A DNA stretch of 64,000 nt from Stachybotrys elegans (lineage: Eukaryota > Ascomycota > Sordariomycetes > Hypocreales > Stachybotryaceae). Positions 34,469 through 45,061 of this stretch are shown here, one piece after another. A program made the translations under genes and the position numbers. The stretch is from the NCBI GenBank assembly GCA_020746835.1, contig JAGPNK010000007.1, forward strand, positions 2,031,501-2,095,500, given 5' to 3'. The notes beneath the pieces were generated by a model. That model was not told the origin of the DNA, did no database searches, and was given only the letters and a program-made list of their open reading frames with translations. Within the stretch, counting starts at the first letter, position 1. Every line of letters starts with the position of its first letter.

Positions 34469-35709
34469 ATGACGCAGAATTCCGGCCAGCAGGCCTTGGA
34501 GGAACTCATCAACACTTTCAATGAACTCAACAGCCAAGTAGTGGAGGAGCTTCACCACGAGCCTAGCCCCCTCGAGTTTATGCGATATGTTGCTCGGAAC
34601 ACTCCATTCGTTATTCGTGGAGCAGCGTCCAGTTGGAAGGCGACCCAGGAATGGAATACAGCCTACCTCCTATCCGCTCTTCAAGGCCAATCCGTCAACG
34701 TCGCCGTGACTCCCTACGGGTACGTCGTGAAGCTGCTCTGCAGAGCCACGCTGACCTTGGACAAATGTGCAGAAATGCCGACTCGCCAACCTACTCTCCC
34801 GAGCACGACGCCACGCTCTTCGTAAAACCTCACCAAGATGAGCAGCAATTTGACGAGTTTCTCAAGCATGTCGTTGAGCAAGAAAATGACCCCGATTTCC
34901 CCCCGACGGTGAGGTGAGATATGCCCAAACTCGTGAGTTGCACGCTGCCGCCGTGTCCAAGTCTGTTCTACCTGCTAAGCCATGATGCATCTCTCCAGAG
35001 AATGACAACTTCCGCGATGAGTATTTGCCTTTGTTTCCGGATGCCTACAGGGACATTCCCTTCGCCCGCATAGCGCTTCAAAAACAGCCCGACGCGGTGA
35101 ATCTCTGGATCGGGAACTCCAAATCTGTCACGGCGATCCACAAGGACAATTATGAGAACATCTATGTCCAGATTGTTGGCCGCAAGCATTTCGTCCTTCT
35201 CCCATCCCTATGCTATCCTTGCATGAACGAGAAGCTTCTGCCACCGGCTACGTATTGTCGTCAGGGCCAAGACCTCGTCCTGTGCCTGGACGAAAACCCC
35301 GACCCGGTTCCGTTTGCAACTTGGGATCCAGATCAGCCAGACAAGAACAGAGACGTCCTGTCTCACCTTGCTAGACCACTTCGCGTCACACTGGAGCCCG
35401 GAGACATGCTTTACTTGCCAGCTATGTGGTTAGTTTTGACCCAAACTGCCACCAATTTGTCCGGCCCTGACACCATCTCCAGGTATCACAAGGTCACTCA
35501 GTCATGCGCAGAAGGCGATGAAGGTTTTGTAGCAGCCATCAATTATTGGTAAGTCCTCAGTTGCAGAATTACGCAGTGTCCTCCTGAATCTATTTTGGAA
35601 ACTCCTGACAATGCTCAGGTATGATATGGATTTTGCAGGCCCGTTATACCCTCTTGCTTCGTTTGCTCGGGCTGTTCATGTAGAGACCAACGGTAAATCA
35701 TCATCATAA
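34469..35709 (+). CDS. JMJD7-like JmjC protein (one-base break at a C6 run)
   Basis: Exons 34469-34719, 34773-34932, 34999-35428, 35483-35548 and 35619-35709, with introns of 53, 66, 54 and 70 bp. The JmjC fold carries the iron ligands H185 and D187 (TAIHKDNYENIYV) and H283 (YHKVTQ), numbering with one base restored. The family (human JMJD7) is a 2-oxoglutarate and iron dependent lysyl hydroxylase of the translation factors DRG1/2. Summed exons give 998 nt. One more C in the six-C run at 34899-34904 would give 999 nt, 332 residues, and the conserved GEVRYAQTQNDN across the second intron. As printed the frame stops at 34914-34916. The gene converges on SPB1 with 78 bp between stops. Confidence 0.88.
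34899..34904 (+). other. Apparent one-base loss in JMJD7-like gene (C6 run)
   Basis: Upstream frame ends QENDPDFPP. Read as printed it goes to TVR-stop. In the neighbouring frame the next bases give DGEVRYAQT, which then splices to QNDNFRDEY, the family motif. One extra C joins them. Confidence 0.8.
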
Positions 35710-35787
35710 AATCAACAACAACAACCACCTTGAACCAGTACCACACCTTCAAGCAAGTCACATATCTTAGCCCCCACACTCTCCCTT

Positions 35788-38391
35788 TTACCTCTTCTTC
35801 TTTTGGGATGCCCTCTTTTGTGCCCTCAGCTCCTTCTTCATTCTTGGATCCACGATTCTGTACCGTCCCTTGACGCCACTTGGGCGTCCCTTGATACCCT
35901 TGTTGACGCCCTTGGCCACGACAAGCTTTGCCGGCTGCTTCGTGGGCTTTCGCGCCGCCTTGCTGAGCAGCTTGTGAATGCTGTCGGCCTTCTCCTTCTC
36001 CGTCATGCCTTCGTCGTTTGCCAGCATCTCCGATTTCTTCTTCAGCTTTTCAAGCTTCTGGGCAGCCTTGAACTTCTTTCGTGCCTTGGCCTCCCGCACC
36101 TTCTTGATGGGCCTGGCGTTGAAAGCTCGCAGCTTTTCCCTAATCGCATTGGCCGCTGCTTTCGTTATCGGCTTCTGGGGCTTGTCGTGTTTTGACTCAT
36201 CATCCAAGAACCAGTCGGGCAGACCATCGCGGTCTCGGAAAGCACGCTTATTGAAGCCATCATCAATGAAGTCTTGCGACGTCTTCTGCCCAGTTGCAAG
36301 CTGGTGGGCCAATGTCATGGCCTCCGCAGTGATGATGTCAATATCTGCAAAGAAAAAGGGTGGTTAGTAAGTGTGGCTAGGAATGGGACGAGAAAGGTTG
36401 ACATACCAAGCGTGCCATCTGCTTTTCTCTTCTCCTTGCTCTCCCAGTCATCATCATCTGCTCGCTTCACTACTTCGAACTGACCCTCATCCCCATCATC
36501 ATCCGAGTCAAGGGCTGTAGAGACATTGGCTTCGGCTTTCTTCGATGCGCTCGACTGCAGCTCGGTGGTCTTCTTTGTCTGGTTCTTCTCAGGCGCTGAT
36601 TCGTCTGTAGCAGGTGCTACCGGATTGGTCAGTCCTTGGAAGATATCCTGGTTGAAGAAGGCAGCAGCTCTTTTAGAAAGACCGCCAGCCGCTGGTTTCG
36701 AGTTGTCCAGGTCAGTAAGCAAAGGCTTTGCAGGCCCATCCTCCTCGTCTTCATCAGCAGAATCGTCGTCCTCGTCAAGTTCACTCGAGTCGTCCTCTTC
36801 GTCCTCTTTTTCGCTTGCTGATAATCCCTCCCATTCGTCATCCTTGTGCTCTTCCCGAGCCTTCTTGGCCCGATACTTCGCATCAGCCTCCGACTTACGC
36901 TCCCTGTACTGATTGTACATGGAGTCGAGCTCTCGATCAAGCCGATCCTCCTCTGGATCGCTGTCTTCATCGCTATCAGGAGAAGAGCCCAAGCCACTGT
37001 CGCGTTCCTTGTTCTGGTTTGCAGACGTAACCGTGGACATCTTGCCTCGGCTTATTCTTTGGACGGCGTCCGTCTTGTCAAGAGTCTTGAGCGAGAACAT
37101 GGCATCCCGACCCTGAGGACCGGTCTCTTCCATGCCAATGTCCATCGGCGCAACCATGTTGAGCTGCATGCGAACAATTTCCTTTTGCTTTCGCTCATTC
37201 TCCTTGCGCCTCTCCTTCTTCCGTTTCGAGGACTCCTTGTCCTTTAATGCCTGAAGCTCCTCATGGATCTTGAGCTCCTCGTCCATGGACTCTACCTCAG
37301 CCACCTCCTCTGTGGCATCTGCTGCTGCCTCTTCCTTCTTCGTGCTGAAGCCAAATATATCTCTGACCTTCAGACGCCACTTGAGCAAAAGCTTGAAGTC
37401 TCTTCGGCCGAGCACCTTTAGGTCTGCGCAACAGGTCCGAATCTCGGGGGTCGTTTCCGGAAGCTTGTCCAGGGCAGCCAGAGCTACATCGCCGTTTGGA
37501 GGCTGGTCGAAAGTGAGCTTGTTGTACCCTCCGAGGATCGCGATTGGATCCGTGGTCTGTATGAACTCGCTGGCTGCGATTTCCTTGTACAGAGTGTAAT
37601 CACCCTCGTCATAACCATCTCGCTTTCGCTTCTTCACCTCGGGGTTGTACACCTTGGCTTCATTGTTGGGGGTGGCTCCTGCAAGTTCGGCAAAGACTGA
37701 TCGGGGGTCCAAGAATCGGGGATCAATGCGCTTGGGGGCCTTGAAGCCTCGGCAGACGACGAAGATTTCGGCGGACACGTTTCGGGACGAAGGAGGCTTG
37801 GTAGCCTCGACCTTGGTGAATAGCTGGTTCAAAACCCACAATAGCGGGTTATAATCTTTGGATCTGAAGACCTTGGTGACAAATGTACCGCCCTCGACCA
37901 GGAACTCGGTCGCCAGCTTCATGGCTTGCAGCGCAAGTTCTGCCTGGTTGAACGAATCCTGAGCCCACGCAGTACCGACATTGGGGGCACCATCGTGCAA
38001 GACAGTATCGGCCTTCCAGGTCTTAAAATGTTGTCGGATCGTAGCACGGCACTTCTCGGTCGTGATATCGCTCTGGAACGTGATGACCTTGGGGATAGGC
38101 TTGATCGGAGCCAAATCGACACCGACAATCAGACTGTTGACAGGCATAACCTCAGCGGCAACTTGACACCATGACTATAAATTGGTTAACAGCAGACCTC
38201 AAGTCTTGTTGGAGGCTACGTACTCCAGGCGCGGCGCAAAGATCCAGAAGGACCTTGCTCTTCTCCAGGAAGCCATATTTCTTGTTCAATTGGATGAGCT
38301 TGAAGGCAGCTCGGGCTCGATAGCCCTTCTCCTTAGCAAGCTTATACCACTTGTCCAAACGGCCTTTGCCGTGCTTCTTCTGGATCGCCAT
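35788..38391 (-). CDS. SPB1: Spb1 27S pre-rRNA 2'-O-methyltransferase
   Basis: Exons 38391-38224, 38174-36407 and 36344-35788 (introns 49 and 62 bp) encode 830 residues. The N-terminal FtsJ/RrmJ methyltransferase begins [20 protein letters not shown], with the SAM-binding motif [14 protein letters not shown] assembled across the first splice. Typical blocks follow ([34 protein letters not shown]), then the DUF3381 middle ([24 protein letters not shown]), a long acidic Ser/Asp/Glu linker, and the basic Spb1_C domain ([39 protein letters not shown]). The enzyme methylates the A-loop of 25S/28S rRNA (yeast G2922) in late nucleolar 60S precursors. Head-to-head with MGM1, tail-to-tail with the JMJD7-like gene. 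Confidence 0.97.
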
Positions 38392-38758
38392 GTCGGCGGT
38401 GTCGAGTGTATCGTCGCAAAAAGCGAATTTGCATATATAAGTCCGGTCTAAAGCGCCCCGCGAAACCAGAAATTTTGTCCTGGCAGGGTCCTGATAAGGC
38501 CTGTCACGTGGAGATTGCCAGCCACTCTCGGCTTGCCTTAGTCATCAGTGGATCATTCCCGAGTCGGGAGTTACATAACGTCTTGACTCCATACCATGCA
38601 TGCATGAGTGAGTGTTAGTTGCGGTCGATACCAAGTGAGGTGCTACACCTGACCTACACCTTTGAAGCAGCCGAAGCGTCAGATCAAACGACACCACCTG
38701 ATATCCTATGTGCATCCGAGAACCAGCATCAGGTTGCTAGTCGCATATCCAGCCCACG
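38392..38758. promoter_or_regulatory. Divergent promoter, SPB1/MGM1
   Basis: 367 bp between two start codons. It contains an E-box CACGTG at 38505-38510, about midway, and TATATAAG at 38434-38441, about 40 bp from the SPB1 start. The TATA-like core is palindromic, so its direction is uncertain. Confidence 0.55.
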
Positions 38759-41615
38759 ATGAGTGGCAGGATGCTCGCTGCCGGGCTTCGCCCAGTGGCG
38801 CGACGTGCCATCGCCGAACCAGCAAGATATATCCATCGATTTCCTACCGGCGGGCTTCTGCGAGCAGATGCATCGATCCGGGCAACTCGTATGCGGATGT
38901 GGTTCGGCGGAAATGCCTTTCATAATGCCGTCACCGTTCGGAATGCGTCTTTCGCCCGCATCTTGCCCAAACTCATGGTCAAGTTCCTGAGAGTACCCGC
39001 CATGTTTGGGGGTTTGGCCATCGGCGCCCTTGCCTGGGTTCAGTATCAAGCAAACCGTACGTCCGTTGAACCCCCTATTGAGTAGATGAAGCTTACAGAG
39101 AACAGAGGCTGGTACCTTCGCTGTCGAACTCTTCAATAACACCCGAGAAACCGTCACCGCCACCGCCTCGAGCATCTTCGACAGTGCGATGGACGTTGCG
39201 CAACAAACCCGCCAGGGGTGGGAGAATACTAAGGAACAGGTTGACTTACCTGATTGGATGAGGAAGCTGCTACGAATACATGAGGATATTGGGACTGGGG
39301 GCTCGGGTGGTCCCGGAGGCGACGGCGATCCAAAGCAAAGCAGGGCTGGTATTGCTACGGCAGTCGGTACCTCCGCCGCTGCATATGGTTACGAACAGTC
39401 GCCAGAAGACGATACGCGAGACGCCAACGAGATTGCCCAGGATGATCAGATGATGGTCCTCACCAAGAAGATGATCGAAATCAGGAACATTCTACAAAAG
39501 GTCGGGCAGTCCAGCTCGCTCACTCTCCCATCGATTGTTGTCATCGGTTCTCAGTCCTCGGGTAAAAGCTCCGTCCTTGAAGCTATCGTTGGGCACGAGT
39601 TCCTGCCAAAGGGAAGCAACATGGTCACCCGACGACCAATCGAGCTGACACTAGTCAACACGCCCAACACCAAGGAGGAATATGGAGAATTCCCGGATCT
39701 GGGCCTCAGGCGTATCACGGACTTCTCGTCGATTCAACGAACTCTTACCGAGCTCAACCTGGCTGTTCCGGACTCTGAGTGTGTCTCTGACGACCCCATC
39801 CATCTGACCGTCTACTCACCAAACGTCCCTGATCTTTCTCTCATCGACCTTCCAGGCTACATTCAGGTCGTAGGACACGACCAGCCTCTCCAACTAAAGC
39901 AGAAGATCACTGAGCTGTGCGACAAGTACATCCAGGCACCAAACGTCATCCTTGCTATTTCGGCCGCTGATGTAGATCTTGCCAACTCGACGGCTCTGCG
40001 CGCTTCTCGTCGGGTCGATCCTCGCGGTGAAAGAACTATTGGTGTCGTCACTAAGATGGATCTTGTCGACCCGATTCGAGGTGCGGCTATTCTCAACGAC
40101 AAGCAGTACCCTCTGAGGCTTGGCTATGTGGGTGTTGTGTCAAAGGTGCCACACACTGCAGGCTTGTTCAAGAAGGGACCGGCCAACCTGCACTCTGCGA
40201 TTGCACAAAACGAGCATTCCTATTTCTCGTCGCATCCTCTTGAGTTTGGTTCTGACGCCGACGTTCAAGTAGGCACCACAACACTCCGCAAGAAGTTGAT
40301 GCACGTGCTGGAACAGACAATGTCTTCAAGCTTGCAGAGCACCAGTAACGCTATCAAGCAAGAGCTTGAGGAAGCAACATATGAGTTCAAGGTGCAATAC
40401 AACGATCGCCCCTTGTCGGCAGAATCGTACCTTGCCGAAAGTCTCGATGCATTCAAGCACTCCTTCAAGCAGTTCACTGAGGAGTTTGGTAGACCACAGA
40501 TGCATGAGCTGCTGAAGAACGAGCTCGATCAAAAGGTCCTTGATCTGCTGGCAGCCAGGTACTGGAACAAACCGATCAGCGACTTATCTATGGCTCATCC
40601 TGAGCTTGATAATATCGCGGATCTTCCTAAAGCTGATCCCGACTCCATCTACTGGCATAGACAGCTGGACGCGTCGACTTCAGCCCTCACCAAGCTTGGT
40701 GTAGGCCGACTGGCAACGACAGTAGTGGCCTCGTCAATCCAATCTCACATTGAAAGGCTCTTGAGTGAATCGAGTTTCTCCAACCACCCTTTTGCACAGG
40801 GGGCCATTATGGATGCGGCCTCAATGATTCTGAACGAGCGATTCTACAGCACCAGCGATCAGGTTGAGAACTGCATCAAGCCCTACAAGTTCGAGATTGA
40901 TATCGAGGACAGGGAATGGGCTCAGGGTAGAGAGCACGTGGCTGGTACGTTGAAGAACGAGCTCCGGGATTGCGAATCGGCCCTCACCCAGCTTGAAACT
41001 TCTGTCGGCGGCCGTCGGAAACTGAGAGAAGTCATGGGCTTCGTGGACAAGGTCCGCAAAGGAGACATTGTTATTGATGGCGAGGGCAATAGCGGCGCTG
41101 GGGGCTTCAGCGCAGCTCTATTAAGCAAAGGTAAGAACCACGGTTCATAAGAATTGTGTGCGAGATGCTGACTTGGTATAGGACGAGAGGCTGTTTTCCT
41201 TCGAGATCGCGCCGACATCATCAAGATGCGCCTGATGGCTGTCAAGTCGAAGCAATGCGCCAACCTCAAGAATAAGTACTATTGCCCGGAAGTGTTCCTA
41301 GATGCTGCCGCTTCAAAACTGGCCTCCACGGCCGTCCTATTCCTCAACGTCGAGCTGTTGTCTGAGTTCTACTACAACTTCCCCAGGGAATTGGACCTCC
41401 GCCTGGGTCGACACCTCTCGCAAGATCAGGTTGAAAAGTTTGCTAAAGAGGACCCCAAGATCCGCCGTCATCTCGAAGTCATCCGAAGAAAGGAGTTGCT
41501 GGAGCTCGTTCTGGACAAGATGGAAAGCCTCAAGCAGCTTGAAGGCAGAGAGCGCGCTGTCAAGGGCGGCAAGTCAGACAAGGTCAAGGAGAGAGGCCGC
41601 TGGGGGCTGTTCTAA
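38759..41615 (+). CDS. MGM1: Mgm1/OPA1 dynamin-like GTPase of mitochondrial fusion
   Basis: Exons 38759-39056, 39106-41130 and 41182-41615 (introns 49 and 51 bp) encode 918 residues. Order: Arg-rich mitochondrial presequence; inner-membrane helix (about residues 82-97, MFGGLAIGALAWVQY); a second short hydrophobic patch (about 178-193, AGIATAVGTSAAAYGY) that could be the rhomboid (Pcp1) cleavage site; dynamin GTPase with G1 GSQSSGKSS (about 247), G3 DLPG (about 347) and G4 TKMD (about 415); middle and lipid-binding region; and GED-like end. In the first splice the downstream acceptor is preferred because it keeps frame and gives QANQAGTFAVELFN. The protein fuses inner membranes and shapes cristae. 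Confidence 0.97.
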
Positions 41616-41964
41616 GCGCTTCGAAAATAGGTCAGAGTTCCATGAGACATGAAGAGCTGGAGTTTACTGGAAGGATATATGTTTTCGAATTCCCTTTTGC
41701 TTTCTTTAGATCCGAGGAGAAGCAATACCTTACTCTCTTCTCTGTCTTACAAATGTATGATACTCAATATCATGTTACCTATAGATAACTTTCTGCGCCT
41801 TGGATTTACAATTTTCGTTGTATCCTGATATTCCACATTCCTTGGATAGGGTATCCTACATGGTCCGAAATCCCACTAATGGCAGTTAAAGCAGAAGAAA
41901 AGATGCGTGAATGGTGTGGTTAGAAGAAAAATGATATATGCCAGCAACCCACGCCCCGTGGGTT
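41616..41964. other. Convergent intergenic, MGM1/ZRG17-like
   Basis: 349 bp of 3' UTR-like, T-rich DNA between convergent stops. Nothing else recognised. Confidence 0.5.
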
Positions 41965-43393
41965 TCAAGAAGCAGGATCCGTGCTTGTTTGAAGGGTTAC
42001 TTCCCACCGAATATTCCCTCCATTGCCGTAACCCTCGCCCAGTCTGTTCTGGATCAAGGACGAGATTCGGCTGCGCATTTTTGCGATGGACGTTTCGTCG
42101 TAGCCTTTCGAGATGCTGAGCTTCAGGTTCGCCATGCACAGGCCGTAATGAACCTGCCAGAACTGAGCGTCCTCCACACGAGTAATAATCGACTCGGACT
42201 CGATCTCGCGTAGTACAGAGGCAACGTCGGCATTCCCGCCGTGCCCTCCATAGGACATGAGAAGCATCAGCCCTTGGGCAACGGCAACGCGCATTCCCAG
42301 GCCGAACATGGCCAGGGAGATTACCGTGCAGATCAAGCGATCCAACCATGTGTACATGGATATGGAAAGCAGCGGCATGAGGGCAATGAGAGCAGAAAGA
42401 GAAAGCGTCAGGAAGTGGAACGGGTTCGAAAGCACACTCGGCAGAGCTGCCAGGTATGAAACCCGCATAACCTTAGCGATTCGAGCATGGTTCTTCAAGC
42501 CATAGGCTGAGATTAGAGTGCTCACAATTGCAATTGCGGAGACCAGATCAATCGAGCTGGCGGGTAGGGGGCCGTGATGGTGCTCGTGGTGGGCCTCGTG
42601 GTTGCCCATCGACTCCAGCATGTCTTTCAAGTTGTGTGATATCAGATCAAAGCCTCCGAACAGCAAGAAGATGGACATGGCGAACCCGGCGAGAACTTCC
42701 GACCTCTCGAGACCAAAGGGGTGTCTGATGCTGCTGCGACGCCAGACTTCAAAGTTTCCTAAAACATCCACTACAACACAGACGGCTGCGCTGCCCGCAT
42801 CGAAGAAGACCAAGTGCGACAGCGCCATTGTTGCTGGGGACCCTTCGGACTGGAAGAAGATGAACATGGCAACGGCAACGTGGCACATACTCCAGTACAG
42901 GCGCCGCCTTTGGTCCTTGTGCATGCTCCTCCAGGCTTCTCTGATGGTGGGGATCGGTAGAGACGCGGGTAGAACGAGCGGTGGCCTCGGGGGTGGCTCT
43001 TGGAAGACCTGGTGCTGCGTCGAGATGCTGCTGTGCTTGTATCTGTGGCCACGTCGCTGACCAATGTTCTAGAGGAGGACCTGGTCAGATTCTATTCTTG
43101 TAATGCACGTAATTGCATCATCCATGGGCGGGTGGTGGACATACAGACTTGACAGGTGCTGTAGATATCACCTGCGTCTGGAAGTTGAAGGGGCTCGGAG
43201 CAGCGCTCCTGGTGCTGTCCTGAGCCTCATCTTCTACGCTCATGTTTGAGGGACGCAAGTAGTTTGCGCTCGGCGTACGTCTTTCGGAAATCTGCACTGG
43301 CCGGTCGTTGACAGGCAAGTCGGTGTCGTCAACAAGGACAGTTGGTGGAGAGACGAGGGGGGGAGGGTGGAGGGATGAGTGCCCCGGCTCCAT
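41965..43393 (-). CDS. ZRG17: Zrg17-type CDF zinc transporter subunit
   Basis: Exons 43393-43145 and 43068-41965 (76-bp intron) encode 450 residues. A Pro/Ser-rich cytosolic N-terminus leads, through the splice, into NIGQRRGHRYKHSSIS, a block I recall as conserved in fungal homologues. About six membrane helices follow, with the CDF core RHPFGLERSEVLAGFAMSIF and a His-rich cytosolic loop HEAHHEHHHG (about residue 240), then a C-terminal ferredoxin-like domain (VEDAQFWQVHYGLCMANLKLSI). In yeast and S. pombe, Zrg17 pairs with Msc2 (Cis4 pathway) to load zinc into the ER and Golgi. The usual CDF zinc ligands HxxxD in TM2 are replaced by FFDAGSAAVCVVVD, fitting a non-classical partner subunit rather than a stand-alone pump. 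Confidence 0.85.
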
Positions 43394-44047
43394 ACCACCG
43401 TGGTGCGTCGCGCAAGGATTTGAGGCGCAATTGCAAAATCAGACGGCTACTCTGGCCTTTTCCACCTTTGTCGAGGGAGGACACGGGGGGCCAGGGTTAG
43501 AGGCTGGCTGGCAATGCGCGCTCAATGCTGTTGAGAACGCGCCTAGATAGGCGAGAGAGGATATGGAAGGTGCGTTACCGGACCCCGTACTGGAAGTGTC
43601 GAGCGGCGGGATCCGTCAGCGGATGGATAAAGCCCCCCCATCTGTGCCTTATCACGAAGCCCACTTGCTCCAAGTAGCGCCATGTATTATTAGCCAGGAT
43701 CGCACTGACTTATTGGAACAAGGCTGTGTAGAGTACTTGAGGATACTTGTGCATCTAAAGCCTGGACACGTTGCTATGTCACCACTGTCAACAACAAGCT
43801 TCTACATACATACTACATAGTAGACTTGGAATTTCTTGAGTTGAAGTCGTCATCCCGGGTTCACTGGTCTGCAAACCTCATCGGTTCCTGGGCTATTTTC
43901 CCCAGTCGCTCTCATTCAATGGCTTGCGGTACTTCAACGTGTACTTCCTGAGTACCAACGAGCTGCCTTCATCAGTAGGCTTTCGATCTTCGTTGTCAAG
44001 CGGGCAGCCTCCTGTTGATCTAGGATCGGGCTACGAAATCCTCTGCC
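43394..44047. promoter_or_regulatory. Divergent promoter, ZRG17-like / two-TM protein
   Basis: 654 bp between divergent start codons. No TATA box, gene or RNA recognised. Confidence 0.4.
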
Positions 44048-45061
44048 ATGGACGAAGATGTAATGGAAACGCCCAAACCACAGCACGCCGTCTCGACCGG
44101 TTCCCCTCCATCGCATCGCAAAACGCCGTCCGGGTCCAGCCTCCTCTCCAAGCTATCCTTTATACGCCCATCGACCGATTCCAAGCCGTCTACACAGGGC
44201 CCCGAAGATGGAGAGCCCAGCATTCCAGGTCGCGCCATGGCGACGGCAGTCCAGCAGCAGAAGACACGCCGGCGGCGGGGTTCCCTTAGAAAGGTGGCAC
44301 TGCTCGGGCGAGGGGCGCAGCGCGACAAGAAGGATTCCAAACCATTGACCATTGACACCGCCCAAGCTGCCGCCTTCATGGTCGACTCGCCCAGCGTTGT
44401 CACTGCTACAGCACAGTTGAGACACGAGCACGATGCACTGGGCCTGAAACTATCCGACCTCACGCCGCGTCCCTCGATGGATGGCTACGCTAGCCGTACC
44501 AGCTTGACGAGCTCCTCGGTGTCCTCGACCAGTGCCACGCATCTGCCATACCGAGATGGCCACTCGAACTCATATACATCCACCACGGACGAGGAAGATG
44601 TGCTTCAGATACCCCACAGCACAACGCAGTTGCGCCCTGGTATGCCCCTGGCTTCGGGCTCAGAGTCATACTTCTCGTCAAGGGAGCCTACTGTTCGAAG
44701 GAGATCATTTCACCAAACAAAGTCCCCCTTGTCCTACAGCGGTCTCTCCTCCACGCCCAGGCCGCTACCCGAGTCGGATTACGATTATTCGGAGACAGAA
44801 TGGTGGGGGTGGGTTGTCCTTTCAGTCACATGGTTCGTCTTCGTCATCGGCATGGGCTCGTGTCTGGACGTCTGGAGTTGGGCGTGGGATGTGGGCAAAA
44901 CGCCGTATGCACCGCCTGAGCTCGAGGACGACCCTACACTTCCGATCGTAGGGTATTACCCTGCCCTCATGATTCTCACCTGCGTTATGGCTTGGGTCTG
45001 GGTGGTGGTTGCATGGGTAGGAATGAAGTATTTCCGACATGCCAAGATCAGTGGTGATTGA
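44048..45061 (+). CDS. Conserved fungal two-TM membrane protein, unknown function
   Basis: A single exon of 337 residues. The first ~245 residues are disordered, Ser/Thr-rich and basic, with KTRRRRGSLRKV near residues 73-84, many SP/TP sites and likely phosphorylation. The conserved part is at the C-terminus: SETEWWGWVVLSVTWFVFVIG (helix 1), an extracytosolic-looking loop with DVWSWAWDVGKTPYAPPELEDD, then LPIVGYYPALMILTCVMAWVWVVVAWVG (helix 2) and a basic end KYFRHAKISGD. I recall this module as conserved in filamentous ascomycetes without an assigned role. The two-helix-plus-loop plan faintly resembles PIG-P of GPI anchor synthesis, but the residues do not match well enough to claim it. Confidence 0.8.
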   Translation: MDEDVMETPKPQHAVSTGSPPSHRKTPSGSSLLSKLSFIRPSTDSKPSTQGPEDGEPSIPGRAMATAVQQQKTRRRRGSLRKVALLGRGAQRDKKDSKPLTIDTAQAAAFMVDSPSVVTATAQLRHEHDALGLKLSDLTPRPSMDGYASRTSLTSSSVSSTSATHLPYRDGHSNSYTSTTDEEDVLQIPHSTTQLRPGMPLASGSESYFSSREPTVRRRSFHQTKSPLSYSGLSSTPRPLPESDYDYSETEWWGWVVLSVTWFVFVIGMGSCLDVWSWAWDVGKTPYAPPELEDDPTLPIVGYYPALMILTCVMAWVWVVVAWVGMKYFRHAKISGD

